Assembly (NCBI GenBank): GCA_964491875.1 | Contig: CAZBIC010000006.1 | Location: forward strand, 133,504 to 197,503 | Reading direction: 5' to 3' | Source: JADJPG01 sp964491875 | GTDB taxonomy: Bacteria > Verrucomicrobiota > Verrucomicrobiia > Limisphaerales > JADJPG01 | Length of the DNA: 64,000 nucleotides | Part shown: positions 34,449 to 43,653 of the stretch, piece after piece | Numbering within the stretch: position 1 is the first letter of the stretch | Layout of the letters: each line of letters begins with the position of its first letter | Translations under genes and position numbers: made by a program | Notes under the pieces: model-generated | Databases searched by the model: none | The model's input: only the letters and a program-made list of their open reading frames with translations | What the model was told of the DNA's origin: nothing

Positions 34449-34505
34449 GCACCGGCTGGACACGCTGAAACCGGGTCAGACAATCAAACACTTCAAAATA
34501 AGTGC

Positions 34506-34533
34506 TTGCCAGAAAGGGAATGGTTGATACCTT
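34506..34533 (+). promoter_or_regulatory. Possible sigma-70-type promoter of rpmB
   Basis: TTGCCA at 34506-34511 and TACCTT at 34528-34533 are separated by 16 bases and lie 30 bases before the rpmB ATG. The -35 box is good, the -10 weak. It would be the natural start of the ribosomal protein transcript in an AT-richer gap after the zincin gene. Confidence 0.35.
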
Positions 34534-34562
34534 CTCCGCTCCTTTAATAAGAAAGATATTGT

Positions 34563-34838
34563 ATGGGTAGAATTTGTGAACTGACTGGCAAGGCCCCGAT
34601 CAAGGGCAGCAAGATCTGGCGCAGTGGTAAGTCGAAGAAGTCCGGCGGTATCGGTACCCATGTGACCGCGATTACCAAGCGCCGTTTCATGCCGAACTTG
34701 CAGCGCGTGAAGGCGATCATCGACGGCGAAGTCCGCTATGTGCGCGTGACCGCAAGCGCCTTGAAGAAGGGTCTCGTCACCAAGGCTCCCAAGCGCACTT
34801 GGAAGAAGGAAGACGCGAAAACCAAGGCCAAGGCCTAG
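34563..34838 (+). CDS. rpmB: 50S ribosomal protein L28
   Basis: 91 residues, near the usual length with a Lys/Ala-rich tail. MGRICELTGKAPIKGSKI and SGGIGTHVTAITKRRFMPNLQRVKAIIDGEVRYVRV are diagnostic for L28 although the start (ICELTGK) lacks the four-cysteine zinc ribbon. It is part of the large ribosomal subunit. It ends in a strong terminator shared with smpB from the opposite strand. Confidence 0.97.
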   Translation: MGRICELTGKAPIKGSKIWRSGKSKKSGGIGTHVTAITKRRFMPNLQRVKAIIDGEVRYVRVTASALKKGLVTKAPKRTWKKEDAKTKAKA

Positions 34839-34864
34839 TTTTCACCTCCATTACTTTTGAAGAG

Positions 34865-34891
34865 GGCGGGGTGAATCACCCCGCCTTTTTT
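34865..34891. terminator. Bidirectional rho-independent terminator
   Basis: Stem GGCGGGGTG / CACCCCGCC with a 3-base AAT loop, followed by TTTTTT on the plus strand. It ends rpmB transcription and, as it reaches the smpB stop codon from the other side, may serve both convergent genes. Confidence 0.85.
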
Positions 34892-35345
34892 ATTTCCCCT
34901 TGAAGCGGTGCATGGTCGCCCGCTTGGTCTCGCGGTCGGCATCCCGCTTCTTCATGTCCTCCCGCTTGTCGAACTGCACCTTGCCCTTCCCCACGCCGAG
35001 CTGGACCTTCACCTTGCCATTCTTCCAATAGAGGGAAAGCGCCAGAATCGCGTTGCCCTTGACCGACGCCAGCCCGAACAGCTTCCGAATCTCCGACTTG
35101 TGCAGGAGTAGTTTGCGGACGCCCTTGGGCTGGTGGTTCTGGAGGTTGCCGAAGGAATATTCGTCGATGTGAGCGTTGTGGAGAAACACCTGATCATTCT
35201 CCACCCGGGCGAAGGCGTCGTTGATCTGACCCTTGCCCGCCCGAAGCGCCTTCACCTCGGTGCCCTGCAGCACGATGCCCGCTTCAAAAGTGTCCAGGAT
35301 GTGATAATCCCGGCGGGCTTTTGGATTGGTCACGATGTCGGCCAT
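34890..35345 (-). CDS. smpB: SsrA-binding protein SmpB
   Basis: 151 residues with the SmpB oligonucleotide-binding barrel: NPKARRDYHILDTFEAGIVLQGTEVKALRAGK, LHNAHIDEYSFGN and KVKVQLGVGKGKVQFDKRE, then the basic tail DADRETKRATMHRFKGK. It brings tmRNA to stalled ribosomes for trans-translation. A hairpin with a short T tract lies directly before its ATG (35351-35380), so its expression after rpoZ may be attenuated. No ssrA gene was found in this window. Confidence 0.97.
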   Translation of the reverse strand: MADIVTNPKARRDYHILDTFEAGIVLQGTEVKALRAGKGQINDAFARVENDQVFLHNAHIDEYSFGNLQNHQPKGVRKLLLHKSEIRKLFGLASVKGNAILALSLYWKNGKVKVQLGVGKGKVQFDKREDMKKRDADRETKRATMHRFKGK

Positions 35346-35350
35346 AAGAC

Positions 35351-35380
35351 AAAACAGCCAGAAGGTCGCCCTTCTGGCTG
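35351..35380 (-). terminator. Hairpin with T tract between rpoZ and smpB
   Basis: On the minus strand an 11-base perfect stem (CAGCCAGAAGG / CCTTCTGGCTG) with a 4-base loop is followed by TTTTGTCTTATG, where ATG is the smpB start. It can act as the terminator of rpoZ or as an attenuator for smpB. Confidence 0.65.
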
Positions 35381-35415
35381 GGAGAAACCCGGTTTAGGCG
35401 GGTTCGAAAAGCTGC

Positions 35416-35670
35416 TTAACCGCGCTTCTTCTTCTTGGAAGTCGGTTCGACAAGCGGCACTTCCTCAGGGAATTCCCAGCCCATCTTGTCTTCGATGATT
35501 TCAGCCAGCGCAATGTCCGCCGCGCCCATGCCGGTGGTGTCATTGAGAAGCGGACGGCTCATCGCACCGCCTCCGGCATTCAACTGCCGCACCCGTCGTG
35601 AGACCAAGTTAATGAGAGTGTTGGGGCTTCCGACCTTCGCCAACGCCTGTTTGCACAATTCGCTGTTCAC
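35416..35670 (-). CDS. rpoZ: RNA polymerase omega subunit (RpoZ-like)
   Basis: 84 residues from GTG 35670. VGSPNTLINLVSRRVRQLNAGGGAMSRPLLN and ADIALAEIIEDKMGWEF fit the divergent omega subunit of PVC bacteria, and the tail is Lys-rich (TSKKKKRG). It helps assembly of the beta' subunit into RNA polymerase. It stands between smpB and the macroglobulin gene on the same strand. Confidence 0.85.
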   Translation of the reverse strand: MNSELCKQALAKVGSPNTLINLVSRRVRQLNAGGGAMSRPLLNDTTGMGAADIALAEIIEDKMGWEFPEEVPLVEPTSKKKKRG

Positions 35671-35771
35671 GTTTTTCTCAGTTCAATTTCCAGTAGAGCG
35701 TGGAAGGTAATGGCCCCAGCCTAGGAAGCAATAGAAAAACTGGGGCTCATTCAAGGGTCAAAACCCACGGT

Positions 35772-38700
35772 TTAGCGGACCAGAAGGCTCAAACTCTCCG
35801 AGTGACTGTTGAACTCGGGGGCATACATGCACTGAATCTCCGCCACGCCGGTCTGATACTGGCCGCGATGCTGGACGCGCGTGGAGTATTCGAACACGTA
35901 AACGCCCTTCGGCAGGTAATCGATGAAGAAGTGGCTCGCGGTGTCGCGGGTGGATTCGTAGTAGCCGAGGCCGTCCTGATACTTGTAACGGCTCAGGACG
36001 TTCACTGGCTCAGTTCCGCTGCCGCGCTGGTCTTTAAGGTGGACGTATTCCATGTCGCGGTCCACGCGCAACTCGATACGCACGACGAGTTCATCGCCAA
36101 CCTGCACCGCGCCTTTGACGGGTTCCAGCGTCGGACCTTTCTTGGTGTTCACCTTTGTGTAGAGCGACTTCTTGAGCTTGAGCGGCGTGCCGGTGTGAGG
36201 CGTGACTTTGCTCATGTCTTCGAGGTATTGCCAATGGACGCTGCCCCATGCGACACCGTCGTCGAGCTTCTTTACCGTGATCTCGCCGAGCTTCGGCTTG
36301 ATCTCGGACGCGGTGAAACGTTTCTCGTAGAAACCAGTGCCGGCCTCGACCGGAGTGCCGGTCCCCGACCCGGCGCGTGCAGGCTTGGTGTCCGGCGCAC
36401 CTCCGCGCTTCGGCGTCACATTCATTCCGCCCACCGTCACCTCCACCAACGCATCGCTCGCCAGAATATCCTTCCCGCGCAGCAGCAGCGCATAGACCGC
36501 GTCCGCCGTCGCCTTCGTCGTCTTCCAATCCTGCGTCTGCTTCTGTTTGAGCAACCACACGCGGCATTCCTCGACCGCCGCCTTGTCGCCCATCACCTCG
36601 TCGAAGGCTTCGATCATCAACGCCTGCGTTTCGATGGGTGCGCGATACCACCACCAGCTCAATTCCGTCTCGCGCCAGAACATCCCCATCTCCTCGTTCG
36701 TCACGCTGCGTTCCTTGATCGAGCGCAGGATGTCCTTCGGCGTCGCGTCGGCGAACTTGTTGAACGCATTGAACCGCTGCAACGCCAGCGCGAGATGACC
36801 CTGCGACTGCCGGTTGTCCACCTTCAGCCAGTGCTTGCGCGACTGCGCGAGGAAGAAGTCCACCGCCTTGCGATGCGGCGCGGCGACCGGTGTGTCCTTC
36901 AGGAAGAAACTGCGCCCGTAGAGATACAACGCATCCGTCGCGCTCGGGACATACTTCTCCGGCTCGGGCCACTTCTGGATGCGTTCGTAGTGCTCCGTCA
37001 TCCAGCCGTCGAGCCGGTTGAGTGAACGCAGCGCCGGTGCGACATCCAGCTCCGCGCCGAGATGCCGCATGCGTCCGAAGCCCGTCGTGATGTAGAGCGT
37101 GATGTAATCGTTGCCCGGGCCGCCAGGAAACCACGGCCATGCGCCGTCGCCGAGCTGCATCTCCGCGAGCTTCGCGAACGTCCGCTCCGTTTCGTTGTCC
37201 AGCCGGTTTGCGTCGAAGAGAATCCCGACGTTGCGCCGCGCCTGGCTTTCGTTGTTCGCCTGTCGCAGCCACGGAGTCTCCTCCACCATCACGCTCTTCA
37301 AGTCCTGGTTCTTTTCCAGCGGCGAATCGAGCGCGGGCGTTCCCTTCCACTGATCGAACACGCGACGAATCTTCGGGTCGCTGTTCGCGATGAAGCGCGC
37401 GAGCGCATTCGCGTAAAGCCGGTTGAACGTCTGCTCCGTGCATTCGTGCGGATACTCCATCAGGTAGGGCAACGCCATCACCGCATACCACGATGGATTC
37501 GAGACCATCTGCACGACGTAGTTCTGATGCACGAGCGAGCCGGACTTGCCGGACTTCAGCAGCTTCTCGAACTCGAACTTCTTCGTCACCGCGCCGCCCG
37601 CCTTGCCACGAATCGGCAGTTGCAAAGACTCCGTCACGAAGATGCGCCGCGACAGCACGGGCAGATAACCTTCCTCGCCGTCGGAAACTTTCCCCGTCGA
37701 AGCCACCGCCTTGTAAGTGAGGAACGGCGCGCCATCTGGCACCTTGATGCGCCATGAGTAGCTGCGCGATTCCTTCGCCGGAATGTCGAAGTCGAGCTCC
37801 GGCTTCGCGTTACTCAGCAGCTTGTCCGCGCTCTGTTCGTTCTGCGCGTCGTTGAACGAAAGCCGCACGCGACCCTGCTGGCGCGCGGCCGTCTGGTTCG
37901 ACACCTTCACCGTGAACTCCAGCGTGTCGCCCTCACGCAGGAAACGCGGCGGGTTCGGCTGCACCATCAGGTCCTTAGCCGTGACCGTCTTGCCGTCGAG
38001 GAAACCGGAGCGCAACTGCCGGTCGTGCGCGAAGCCCATGAACTTCCACTGCGTGAGCGCCTCCGGCATCGTGAACTGCATCTTCACCACACCATTGCTG
38101 TCCGCGAGGAGCTGCGGGAAGAAGAACGCTGTCTCGTTCAGGTTGCGACGTGCGGTGACTTGGGAGAGATCGGGCTTCGGGGCAACTCCACCGCGCCCGC
38201 CCGCGGCATCTCCTTCGTTTTTTTCGTCGGAGAGAGAGCTACGCGCCGCTTTTTGTTTGGCCTCGCCAGCGGCGCCCGCCACCGAAAAGTTCGCTTCCGC
38301 CATCGATAGTGCCGCAGGTGCGGGCATCGCGGCATCCATCGCAACTCCAAGCGACATCTCGGGCGCAGCGCCACGATAGAACCGCTCTCGCCTTCCAAAT
38401 TGGTAGCCCCAGAAGTTCGCGACCAAGTCAGCCGGAAACTGCCGGTAACGCAAATCCACGTTCTCGTAACCACGCCCCCACGAGCCACGCAAATGCTGAA
38501 AACCCTTCATCACGTTGGCAAAGCTTCCGCCGCGCTGTGAATAGTCGTAACGGAAAATGCCGAACTGATTCATCCAGTAATGCTGCGCGAACTGATCCAG
38601 CGAGGCGTCGTAAAGCGCCGCGACCAATTCGGCTCCATCCCGGTGAGGCGTAGCCTCGTCGTTCCCTGCCTTCGTCGCCGCGTTCGACACCACCAGCGTC

Positions 38701-41700
38701 CATGTCTCCTTCTGGCTCGGCCCGAGCTTCGACGTGAAATGCTCCCAGCTCAGCGCAAGCTGCTTGTTGCTCCAGGGCACATCCACGTGGCGCGACACCA
38801 GATATGCCCGGTTCTCGCGCACCTGCGTAACATGCAGCGTGAACCCGCCACGCATCGCCTCCGTCACCGCGCGCTTGAGCTGCTGCTGCGTGCGGCCCGG
38901 CTGCGTCCAGTAACGCTCGACCATCTGATGCCGGTGCTCGATCTCGATGAACGCGCGTCCAGCGTCATAGCCTGTGCCCCACAGCGCCGCGAGCTCTTCG
39001 CCCGGCTCCAGCGTCCACTTCGGCGCCGCCAGCAGCAGCGGAATCTTGATCGCCAGCTTCGTCGCCTCCGGCTGCAACACCTGCAATCCCATTCGTCCCG
39101 TCACCGTTTTGCCGAACCGATCCTGCGTCTCCAACATCGCGCGAAACGCTCCGGCACCGAGCGCGAACTCCAGCTTCGTGTTGCCCTCAGCATCCGTGGT
39201 GAACCCTTTCTCCGCAACCACCTCGCCCAGTTCCCAGTTGTTCGGGTTCGATAGGTCCGCGTCCGGTTTGCCATCGCCATCCTCGTCGCCGCGATAGTGA
39301 CCACCGAGGCCAGCGCGCTGGACCTGCGCCGGTTCTTTGAGCCGATGAATCTTCACCTTGCCCTCGGCGGCCTGCGGCTCGCCATCGAGCGTCGTCGTCC
39401 GAATCGTCAGCACGACCGGCTTCGCTTCCGTCTGCCATTCGTCCGTCGATACTACTGCCGACAGCGCGACGAAGCCGACGTTTACGACGCGTTGTGCGGA
39501 ACGCGTTTCGCCCGTCGTGTCCGTCACGTCCGCGTAGATGCTGAAGCTGAACGACGCCTCGTCCTTCTCGGAGACGCTGGAGTCCGGCTTCACGTTGAAC
39601 TCGATGTTGAACACGCCGTCCGCGCCGGTGGTTGCCGTGCCGTGCGCGATTTCCTGGCTGCCCTGCGCGCGCGGTGAACGCCAGCCATACCAGCCCCACC
39701 ACCACGGCCAGCGCACTTCGCGCACGATGCGATACTTCACCATCGCGCCGTCCACCGCCGCGCCGGTGTAGCTCTCGGCCTTGCCCGTGAGCGAGACTTT
39801 GTCGTTCAACTTCGCCGCCGTCTTCGGCGCATCGAGCGTCACCTGGAACTTCGGCCGCTTGTATTCCTCCACGTTGAACGACGCCTGACCGAACGGGCCG
39901 CCGGGCACGTTGATGGTCATGCGGCCCATCAGGCGATCACGTGGCGCCGTGAAACTGCCGCTGAACGAGCCGTAGTCGTTGCACGCGTGCTCGGCCTTCG
40001 CGATCTCCTTCCCATTCGGATCGCTGAACACCACCGTGATCTTGCGACCGCGCAGCAGTTCGTAGTTGTCGCCGCGCTGATCCACGCGCAGGCAGATGCC
40101 CTTGTATTGAATCGTTTGGCCGGGCCGGTAGAGCGCGCGGTCAGTGAAGAAGATCGTCTGCTCGTGCGGATCCGGCTCGTGCATCGGATAGCTGCTGTAT
40201 TCCTGCATCGATCCGAGCTCGTGCTGCACGTCGCCGATCGTCGCGCGCACGCGAAGCAGGCTCCCGCGATATTCCTTCGAGGGAAATGAGAAGAACCCGT
40301 TCGTGTCCGTGCTGATCGCAGGCGAGGTCGGCACACGATTGCCCTGGTCATCCAAATGCCACGACATCACTTCCGCGCCGCTCACTGGTTCCCCGGAGCC
40401 AGCGACAAGCACGAAGCCTTCGATGCGTTGATTGTGCGGACGGACGACGAGCGCGAGCTCGCTAACCCAAACGTCCGCGTAGGTGATTTGGTTTTCGCGC
40501 TCGGAGAAGTCCTTGTCGTGGCTCGCGATGATGAAATAGAAGCCGGGCTTGAGCGTCGCGGGCGCGGGAACCAGTTCGGTGCGTTGCTTGAAATCCGTCG
40601 TGGCTGGCAGCGCGGCAGACCATTCGAGCGCCGGCGTCTTGGCGAGCAACTCGCGACGCTCGGCGTCGTTCAGGTTCTCCGGTCGGCGATGGCGTTTGTC
40701 GAGGAAGGCATTCCAGTCCCACGCGACCGCGCGGAAATGGACATTCGTCACGTTGCGGTAGCTGACGGCGATGTTCGGCCACGGCGCATTCCACACGCGC
40801 TCGGTGCTGATGCTCGCAGACTTCGCTTCAATTTCCGCGACGAGATTCCGGCACATCTTCCCGCCCATACTGTCGCGATGGGCATTTGCGCCACGCAACG
40901 CCAGCGTGCGCGCCTCTACGAAGTTGCCTTCGCCGTGAATGACCCGCGCCCAATGATGCAGCGCGAGCGCGGAAAGCGCGTGGTCGGCCCATTTGTCAGA
41001 GAGGGTTTTCAACGCGGCCTTGTAACGCGTCGCCTTGTCCTCGCCGAACTCAGTGTTGTAAGCCCAGACCAGCCGGGCGAGATCGGCATCGACGAACGCC
41101 GACGGATCAGCGTCGCTCCGATGGAAGGTCAGTAGATCGCGGAAGAGAAAGAAGGCCTTCTCGGTCGCGGATTCATCGGCACGGCGCTCGATCTTGCCGG
41201 CGAGAAACTCGTCTGCTGTTCCGAAGAGCGGAGCGACGCCATAGACCGGTTTGTCCGCGAAGAGCTCGAAAGCGTCCTGTGGTTTGGCCGCCGCTTGTTC
41301 GCCGCTCGTGTAAAACTTCAGTGCCTCGTGCGCGATGAAGTCGTAGAGGGTCGGGCGATAGCTGTCCGGCACGGTACCCTTTTGCAGCAGGTCATCGAAG
41401 GTCGCGATGGGCGTTTTCTTCAGCGTGTCCGCACCGGCGAGCGCCTTGGTGAATTGCTTGTCGATCTCGGCGAAGAGCCGCGGCAGATCCCACGTCGTGA
41501 AATCCTTGCCTGGCGCCTGAGCTGTCTGCGTTCGTTGCATGAAACGCCAGCGGTTGTTCTGGAAATAATGCCAGTACCAGTTCGCGACGATGGCATCCAG
41601 CAGCGGAACAATCTCCTTCGGCGCCTTCGCGATCTCGGCCTCCATGCGCGTGATCTTCTCTTCGGCCTTGTTCCCCTCGATATTGCCTTCGAGCACGATC

Positions 41701-41918
41701 TTCCGCGCGATGGCCTTTGCGACTTCGCCGTAAGCCTTCTCCTTGAGCGCGGCGGGAATGATGAGGTTGAGATTGGTGATGGCCGCGCGGGGCAGGCCTT
41801 TCTGGACGGCGTCCTCGACCGCCTTCCACTCGGCGACGCGCGTGGCGGCGTGGAGCGGGTTGTTCATGACAAGGAGGAGGGCGAGTGCCGGGAGAAGAGT
41901 TCGAAACAGTGCTTTCAT
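35772..41918 (-). CDS. Thioester-containing alpha-2-macroglobulin family protein
   Basis: About 2,048 residues from ATG 41918, where a signal peptide begins (MKALFRTLLPALALLLVMNN); ATG 41924 is equally possible. The N-terminal 420 residues are helical. Then follow macroglobulin domains (FTDRALYRPGQTIQYKGI), a bait-type region, the A2M domain (FFFPQLLADSNGVVKMQFTMPEALTQWKF) and the thioester domain with CTEQ at Cys1493-Gln1496. The intact thioester implies covalent trapping of proteases or surface molecules in the periplasm. A calcium-type loop (DEDGDGKPDAD) occurs near residue 880. The pbpC gene that often accompanies bacterial macroglobulins is not next to it. No lipobox is seen. Confidence 0.92.
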   Translation of the reverse strand: MKALFRTLLPALALLLVMNNPLHAATRVAEWKAVEDAVQKGLPRAAITNLNLIIPAALKEKAYGEVAKAIARKIVLEGNIEGNKAEEKITRMEAEIAKAPKEIVPLLDAIVANWYWHYFQNNRWRFMQRTQTAQAPGKDFTTWDLPRLFAEIDKQFTKALAGADTLKKTPIATFDDLLQKGTVPDSYRPTLYDFIAHEALKFYTSGEQAAAKPQDAFELFADKPVYGVAPLFGTADEFLAGKIERRADESATEKAFFLFRDLLTFHRSDADPSAFVDADLARLVWAYNTEFGEDKATRYKAALKTLSDKWADHALSALALHHWARVIHGEGNFVEARTLALRGANAHRDSMGGKMCRNLVAEIEAKSASISTERVWNAPWPNIAVSYRNVTNVHFRAVAWDWNAFLDKRHRRPENLNDAERRELLAKTPALEWSAALPATTDFKQRTELVPAPATLKPGFYFIIASHDKDFSERENQITYADVWVSELALVVRPHNQRIEGFVLVAGSGEPVSGAEVMSWHLDDQGNRVPTSPAISTDTNGFFSFPSKEYRGSLLRVRATIGDVQHELGSMQEYSSYPMHEPDPHEQTIFFTDRALYRPGQTIQYKGICLRVDQRGDNYELLRGRKITVVFSDPNGKEIAKAEHACNDYGSFSGSFTAPRDRLMGRMTINVPGGPFGQASFNVEEYKRPKFQVTLDAPKTAAKLNDKVSLTGKAESYTGAAVDGAMVKYRIVREVRWPWWWGWYGWRSPRAQGSQEIAHGTATTGADGVFNIEFNVKPDSSVSEKDEASFSFSIYADVTDTTGETRSAQRVVNVGFVALSAVVSTDEWQTEAKPVVLTIRTTTLDGEPQAAEGKVKIHRLKEPAQVQRAGLGGHYRGDEDGDGKPDADLSNPNNWELGEVVAEKGFTTDAEGNTKLEFALGAGAFRAMLETQDRFGKTVTGRMGLQVLQPEATKLAIKIPLLLAAPKWTLEPGEELAALWGTGYDAGRAFIEIEHRHQMVERYWTQPGRTQQQLKRAVTEAMRGGFTLHVTQVRENRAYLVSRHVDVPWSNKQLALSWEHFTSKLGPSQKETWTLVVSNAATKAGNDEATPHRDGAELVAALYDASLDQFAQHYWMNQFGIFRYDYSQRGGSFANVMKGFQHLRGSWGRGYENVDLRYRQFPADLVANFWGYQFGRRERFYRGAAPEMSLGVAMDAAMPAPAALSMAEANFSVAGAAGEAKQKAARSSLSDEKNEGDAAGGRGGVAPKPDLSQVTARRNLNETAFFFPQLLADSNGVVKMQFTMPEALTQWKFMGFAHDRQLRSGFLDGKTVTAKDLMVQPNPPRFLREGDTLEFTVKVSNQTAARQQGRVRLSFNDAQNEQSADKLLSNAKPELDFDIPAKESRSYSWRIKVPDGAPFLTYKAVASTGKVSDGEEGYLPVLSRRIFVTESLQLPIRGKAGGAVTKKFEFEKLLKSGKSGSLVHQNYVVQMVSNPSWYAVMALPYLMEYPHECTEQTFNRLYANALARFIANSDPKIRRVFDQWKGTPALDSPLEKNQDLKSVMVEETPWLRQANNESQARRNVGILFDANRLDNETERTFAKLAEMQLGDGAWPWFPGGPGNDYITLYITTGFGRMRHLGAELDVAPALRSLNRLDGWMTEHYERIQKWPEPEKYVPSATDALYLYGRSFFLKDTPVAAPHRKAVDFFLAQSRKHWLKVDNRQSQGHLALALQRFNAFNKFADATPKDILRSIKERSVTNEEMGMFWRETELSWWWYRAPIETQALMIEAFDEVMGDKAAVEECRVWLLKQKQTQDWKTTKATADAVYALLLRGKDILASDALVEVTVGGMNVTPKRGGAPDTKPARAGSGTGTPVEAGTGFYEKRFTASEIKPKLGEITVKKLDDGVAWGSVHWQYLEDMSKVTPHTGTPLKLKKSLYTKVNTKKGPTLEPVKGAVQVGDELVVRIELRVDRDMEYVHLKDQRGSGTEPVNVLSRYKYQDGLGYYESTRDTASHFFIDYLPKGVYVFEYSTRVQHRGQYQTGVAEIQCMYAPEFNSHSESLSLLVR

Positions 41919-42128
41919 GGTCATCCGTGGCCGCGATTGAGGCAGTCCAGAGGAGTTATGGCGCAAGGGGTCGCCCAGTGCAACGTGCGGATCGAAACTT
42001 TGATTCATCACGCCAGGTTAGTCGGAGTTCAGGAGTGATTTGCTCCCGCGCCCAGTTGCCTCGAATGGCGCCAGCGGCGGAAGGATCAGGAGTTCTCGTG
42101 TCCCGTTTACCGACAGCGCGGTGGATCG

Positions 42129-42851
42129 CTACGGCAGGCGCAGCTGGAGACGCTCTCCCTCGCTGGTAGACAGGGCCACGCCGGCCTTGGAGATTTCCTC
42201 GCAGCGGAACCGGGCGCGACCATGGCCGATATCCGCCGTGAACGAATCGCCCGCAAAAATCGTGTAGACGCGAGTGCCGTCCGAAACCATCGCCGATGGC
42301 CGGAGCGAATTCAGCGTGATCCCTTTTAAGCGCAATGGGCCAGTGGTTGCGGCAGCCGTTGCGGCGGCGGCGACTGGAGCGGCGTTGGTGGTGACCGTTG
42401 CCTTATCCGGGTCTTCCAGATCCTCGTCCTCCATCCCGGCGTCGTCATCGCCATCTGCACCGGCAAAATCGGCAATGGATGCGTCGTCACGCGCGTTGGC
42501 CGAGAGATCGGGACGGATATCGCCCATCAAGGCGCCGATGACGAACAGGTTGAAGCAAAACATCAGTGCGCTGGAGATGCCGACCGTGAACAAAACGTCT
42601 GGCGCGATCTCGGCGCCTGTGCATTTCCACAGACACAGCACGAGCACCGCATAGGAAAGATACGTGCCCACGTAGGGGATGAACGCAACGAGTGTCGCGG
42701 CGAGGGAGGAGCCGAACAGGCCGAGCACGTTGTAGTTCAGCTTCTGGATGCGAATCATGCCCCAGAGAAGGCCGGTGTAGACGAGCCACTTCACGACGGT
42801 GACAACAACAACGCCGACAAGCATGGCAATGGTGGTGGGATCAATGGTCAT
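42129..42851 (-). CDS. Inner-membrane protein with acidic cytoplasmic tail
   Basis: 240 residues from ATG 42851 (MTIDPTTIAML); longer starts lack sense before the first helix. About four membrane helices (8-28, 38-60, 62-82, 93-113) are followed by an Asp/Glu-rich linker (GADGDDDAGMEDEDLEDPD), an Ala/Thr-rich spacer and a C-terminal beta-strand domain (SDGTRVYTIFAGDSFTADI) that resembles a small soluble module. No family recognised. It lies 210 bases upstream of the macroglobulin gene on the same strand; a shared role in the envelope is inference. Confidence 0.55.
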   Translation of the reverse strand: MTIDPTTIAMLVGVVVVTVVKWLVYTGLLWGMIRIQKLNYNVLGLFGSSLAATLVAFIPYVGTYLSYAVLVLCLWKCTGAEIAPDVLFTVGISSALMFCFNLFVIGALMGDIRPDLSANARDDASIADFAGADGDDDAGMEDEDLEDPDKATVTTNAAPVAAAATAAATTGPLRLKGITLNSLRPSAMVSDGTRVYTIFAGDSFTADIGHGRARFRCEEISKAGVALSTSEGERLQLRLP

Positions 42852-43069
42852 GGGAATGAATGGGGAGCCTGAGCTGACAACACGCCGGAGCAAACGATGC
42901 ATCCGGCAGGAACCTGTCCTCCCCGATCGCACTCACTGTTCGCACCAAAGCCCCGTGCTGCAAGCCACCCATACCCACCCGGTATCGGATTCCGCGAAGA
43001 CCCCTTGAGCGGAAGATTCCCCGCTTTTGTCTGTCGCGCCGCGCTGGCGGGCCGTGGTAGAGAGATCTC

Positions 43070-43636
43070 GTGAACACGCTCGCAGCACAGCTCCAGACGC
43101 AGCTCGACACCTACCTGCGCAAGTCGCCGACACTCGGCAAAGGCGTCTACCTCGCCCGCGGCGCGGTGGTGCTCGGCGATGTGACGCTCGGTGATGAATC
43201 GAGCGTCTGGTACAACGCCGTCCTTCGCGGCGACATCAACCGCATCGTCGTCGGTCACCACAGCAACATTCAGGACAATGCCGTCGTGCATCTGGCCGAT
43301 GACTTTCCGTGCCTCATCGGGAACTGGGTGACGATCGGACACTCCGCGATCGTTCACGCCTGCACGATTGGCGACGAAACTCTCATTGGCATGGGCGCGG
43401 TGGTGCTCGATGGCGCGGAAGTCGGCCGGCAATGCTTGATCGGCGCAAAGGCCCTCGTGACCCCAGGCACCACGATTCCGGACGGGGCGCTCGTCCTCGG
43501 TTCACCCGCGAAGGTGGTGCGCATCATGTCCGAGAAAGAACGCGGCGACCTGAAGCATTGGGCGGAAAAGTACGTTCACAACGCCGCCTACTGTCTGAAA
43601 CACGGCATCAACATCGGCGCAGCGTTGCCCACCTGA
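43070..43636 (+). CDS. Gamma-carbonic anhydrase family hexapeptide-repeat protein
   Basis: 188 residues from GTG 43070. The left-handed beta-helix is shown by repeats such as LARGAVVLGDVTLGDESSVWYNAVLRGD and NIQDNAVVHLADDF. Three His residues in the metal positions (VVHLADD; TIGHSAIVHACTIGD) are kept. Members are YrdA/PaaY/CaiE-like trimers, some with carbonic anhydrase activity, many of unknown role. The 16-base gap to the next gene suggests co-transcription. Confidence 0.9.
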   Translation: MNTLAAQLQTQLDTYLRKSPTLGKGVYLARGAVVLGDVTLGDESSVWYNAVLRGDINRIVVGHHSNIQDNAVVHLADDFPCLIGNWVTIGHSAIVHACTIGDETLIGMGAVVLDGAEVGRQCLIGAKALVTPGTTIPDGALVLGSPAKVVRIMSEKERGDLKHWAEKYVHNAAYCLKHGINIGAALPT

Positions 43637-43653
43637 GTCTCACGTTCCCGCCT

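Noticed and set aside
35716..35768. Inverted repeat GGCCCCAG ... CTGGGGC between rpoZ and the macroglobulin gene
   Set aside because: Loop of about 20 bases and no T tract in either direction, so I do not call it a terminator.
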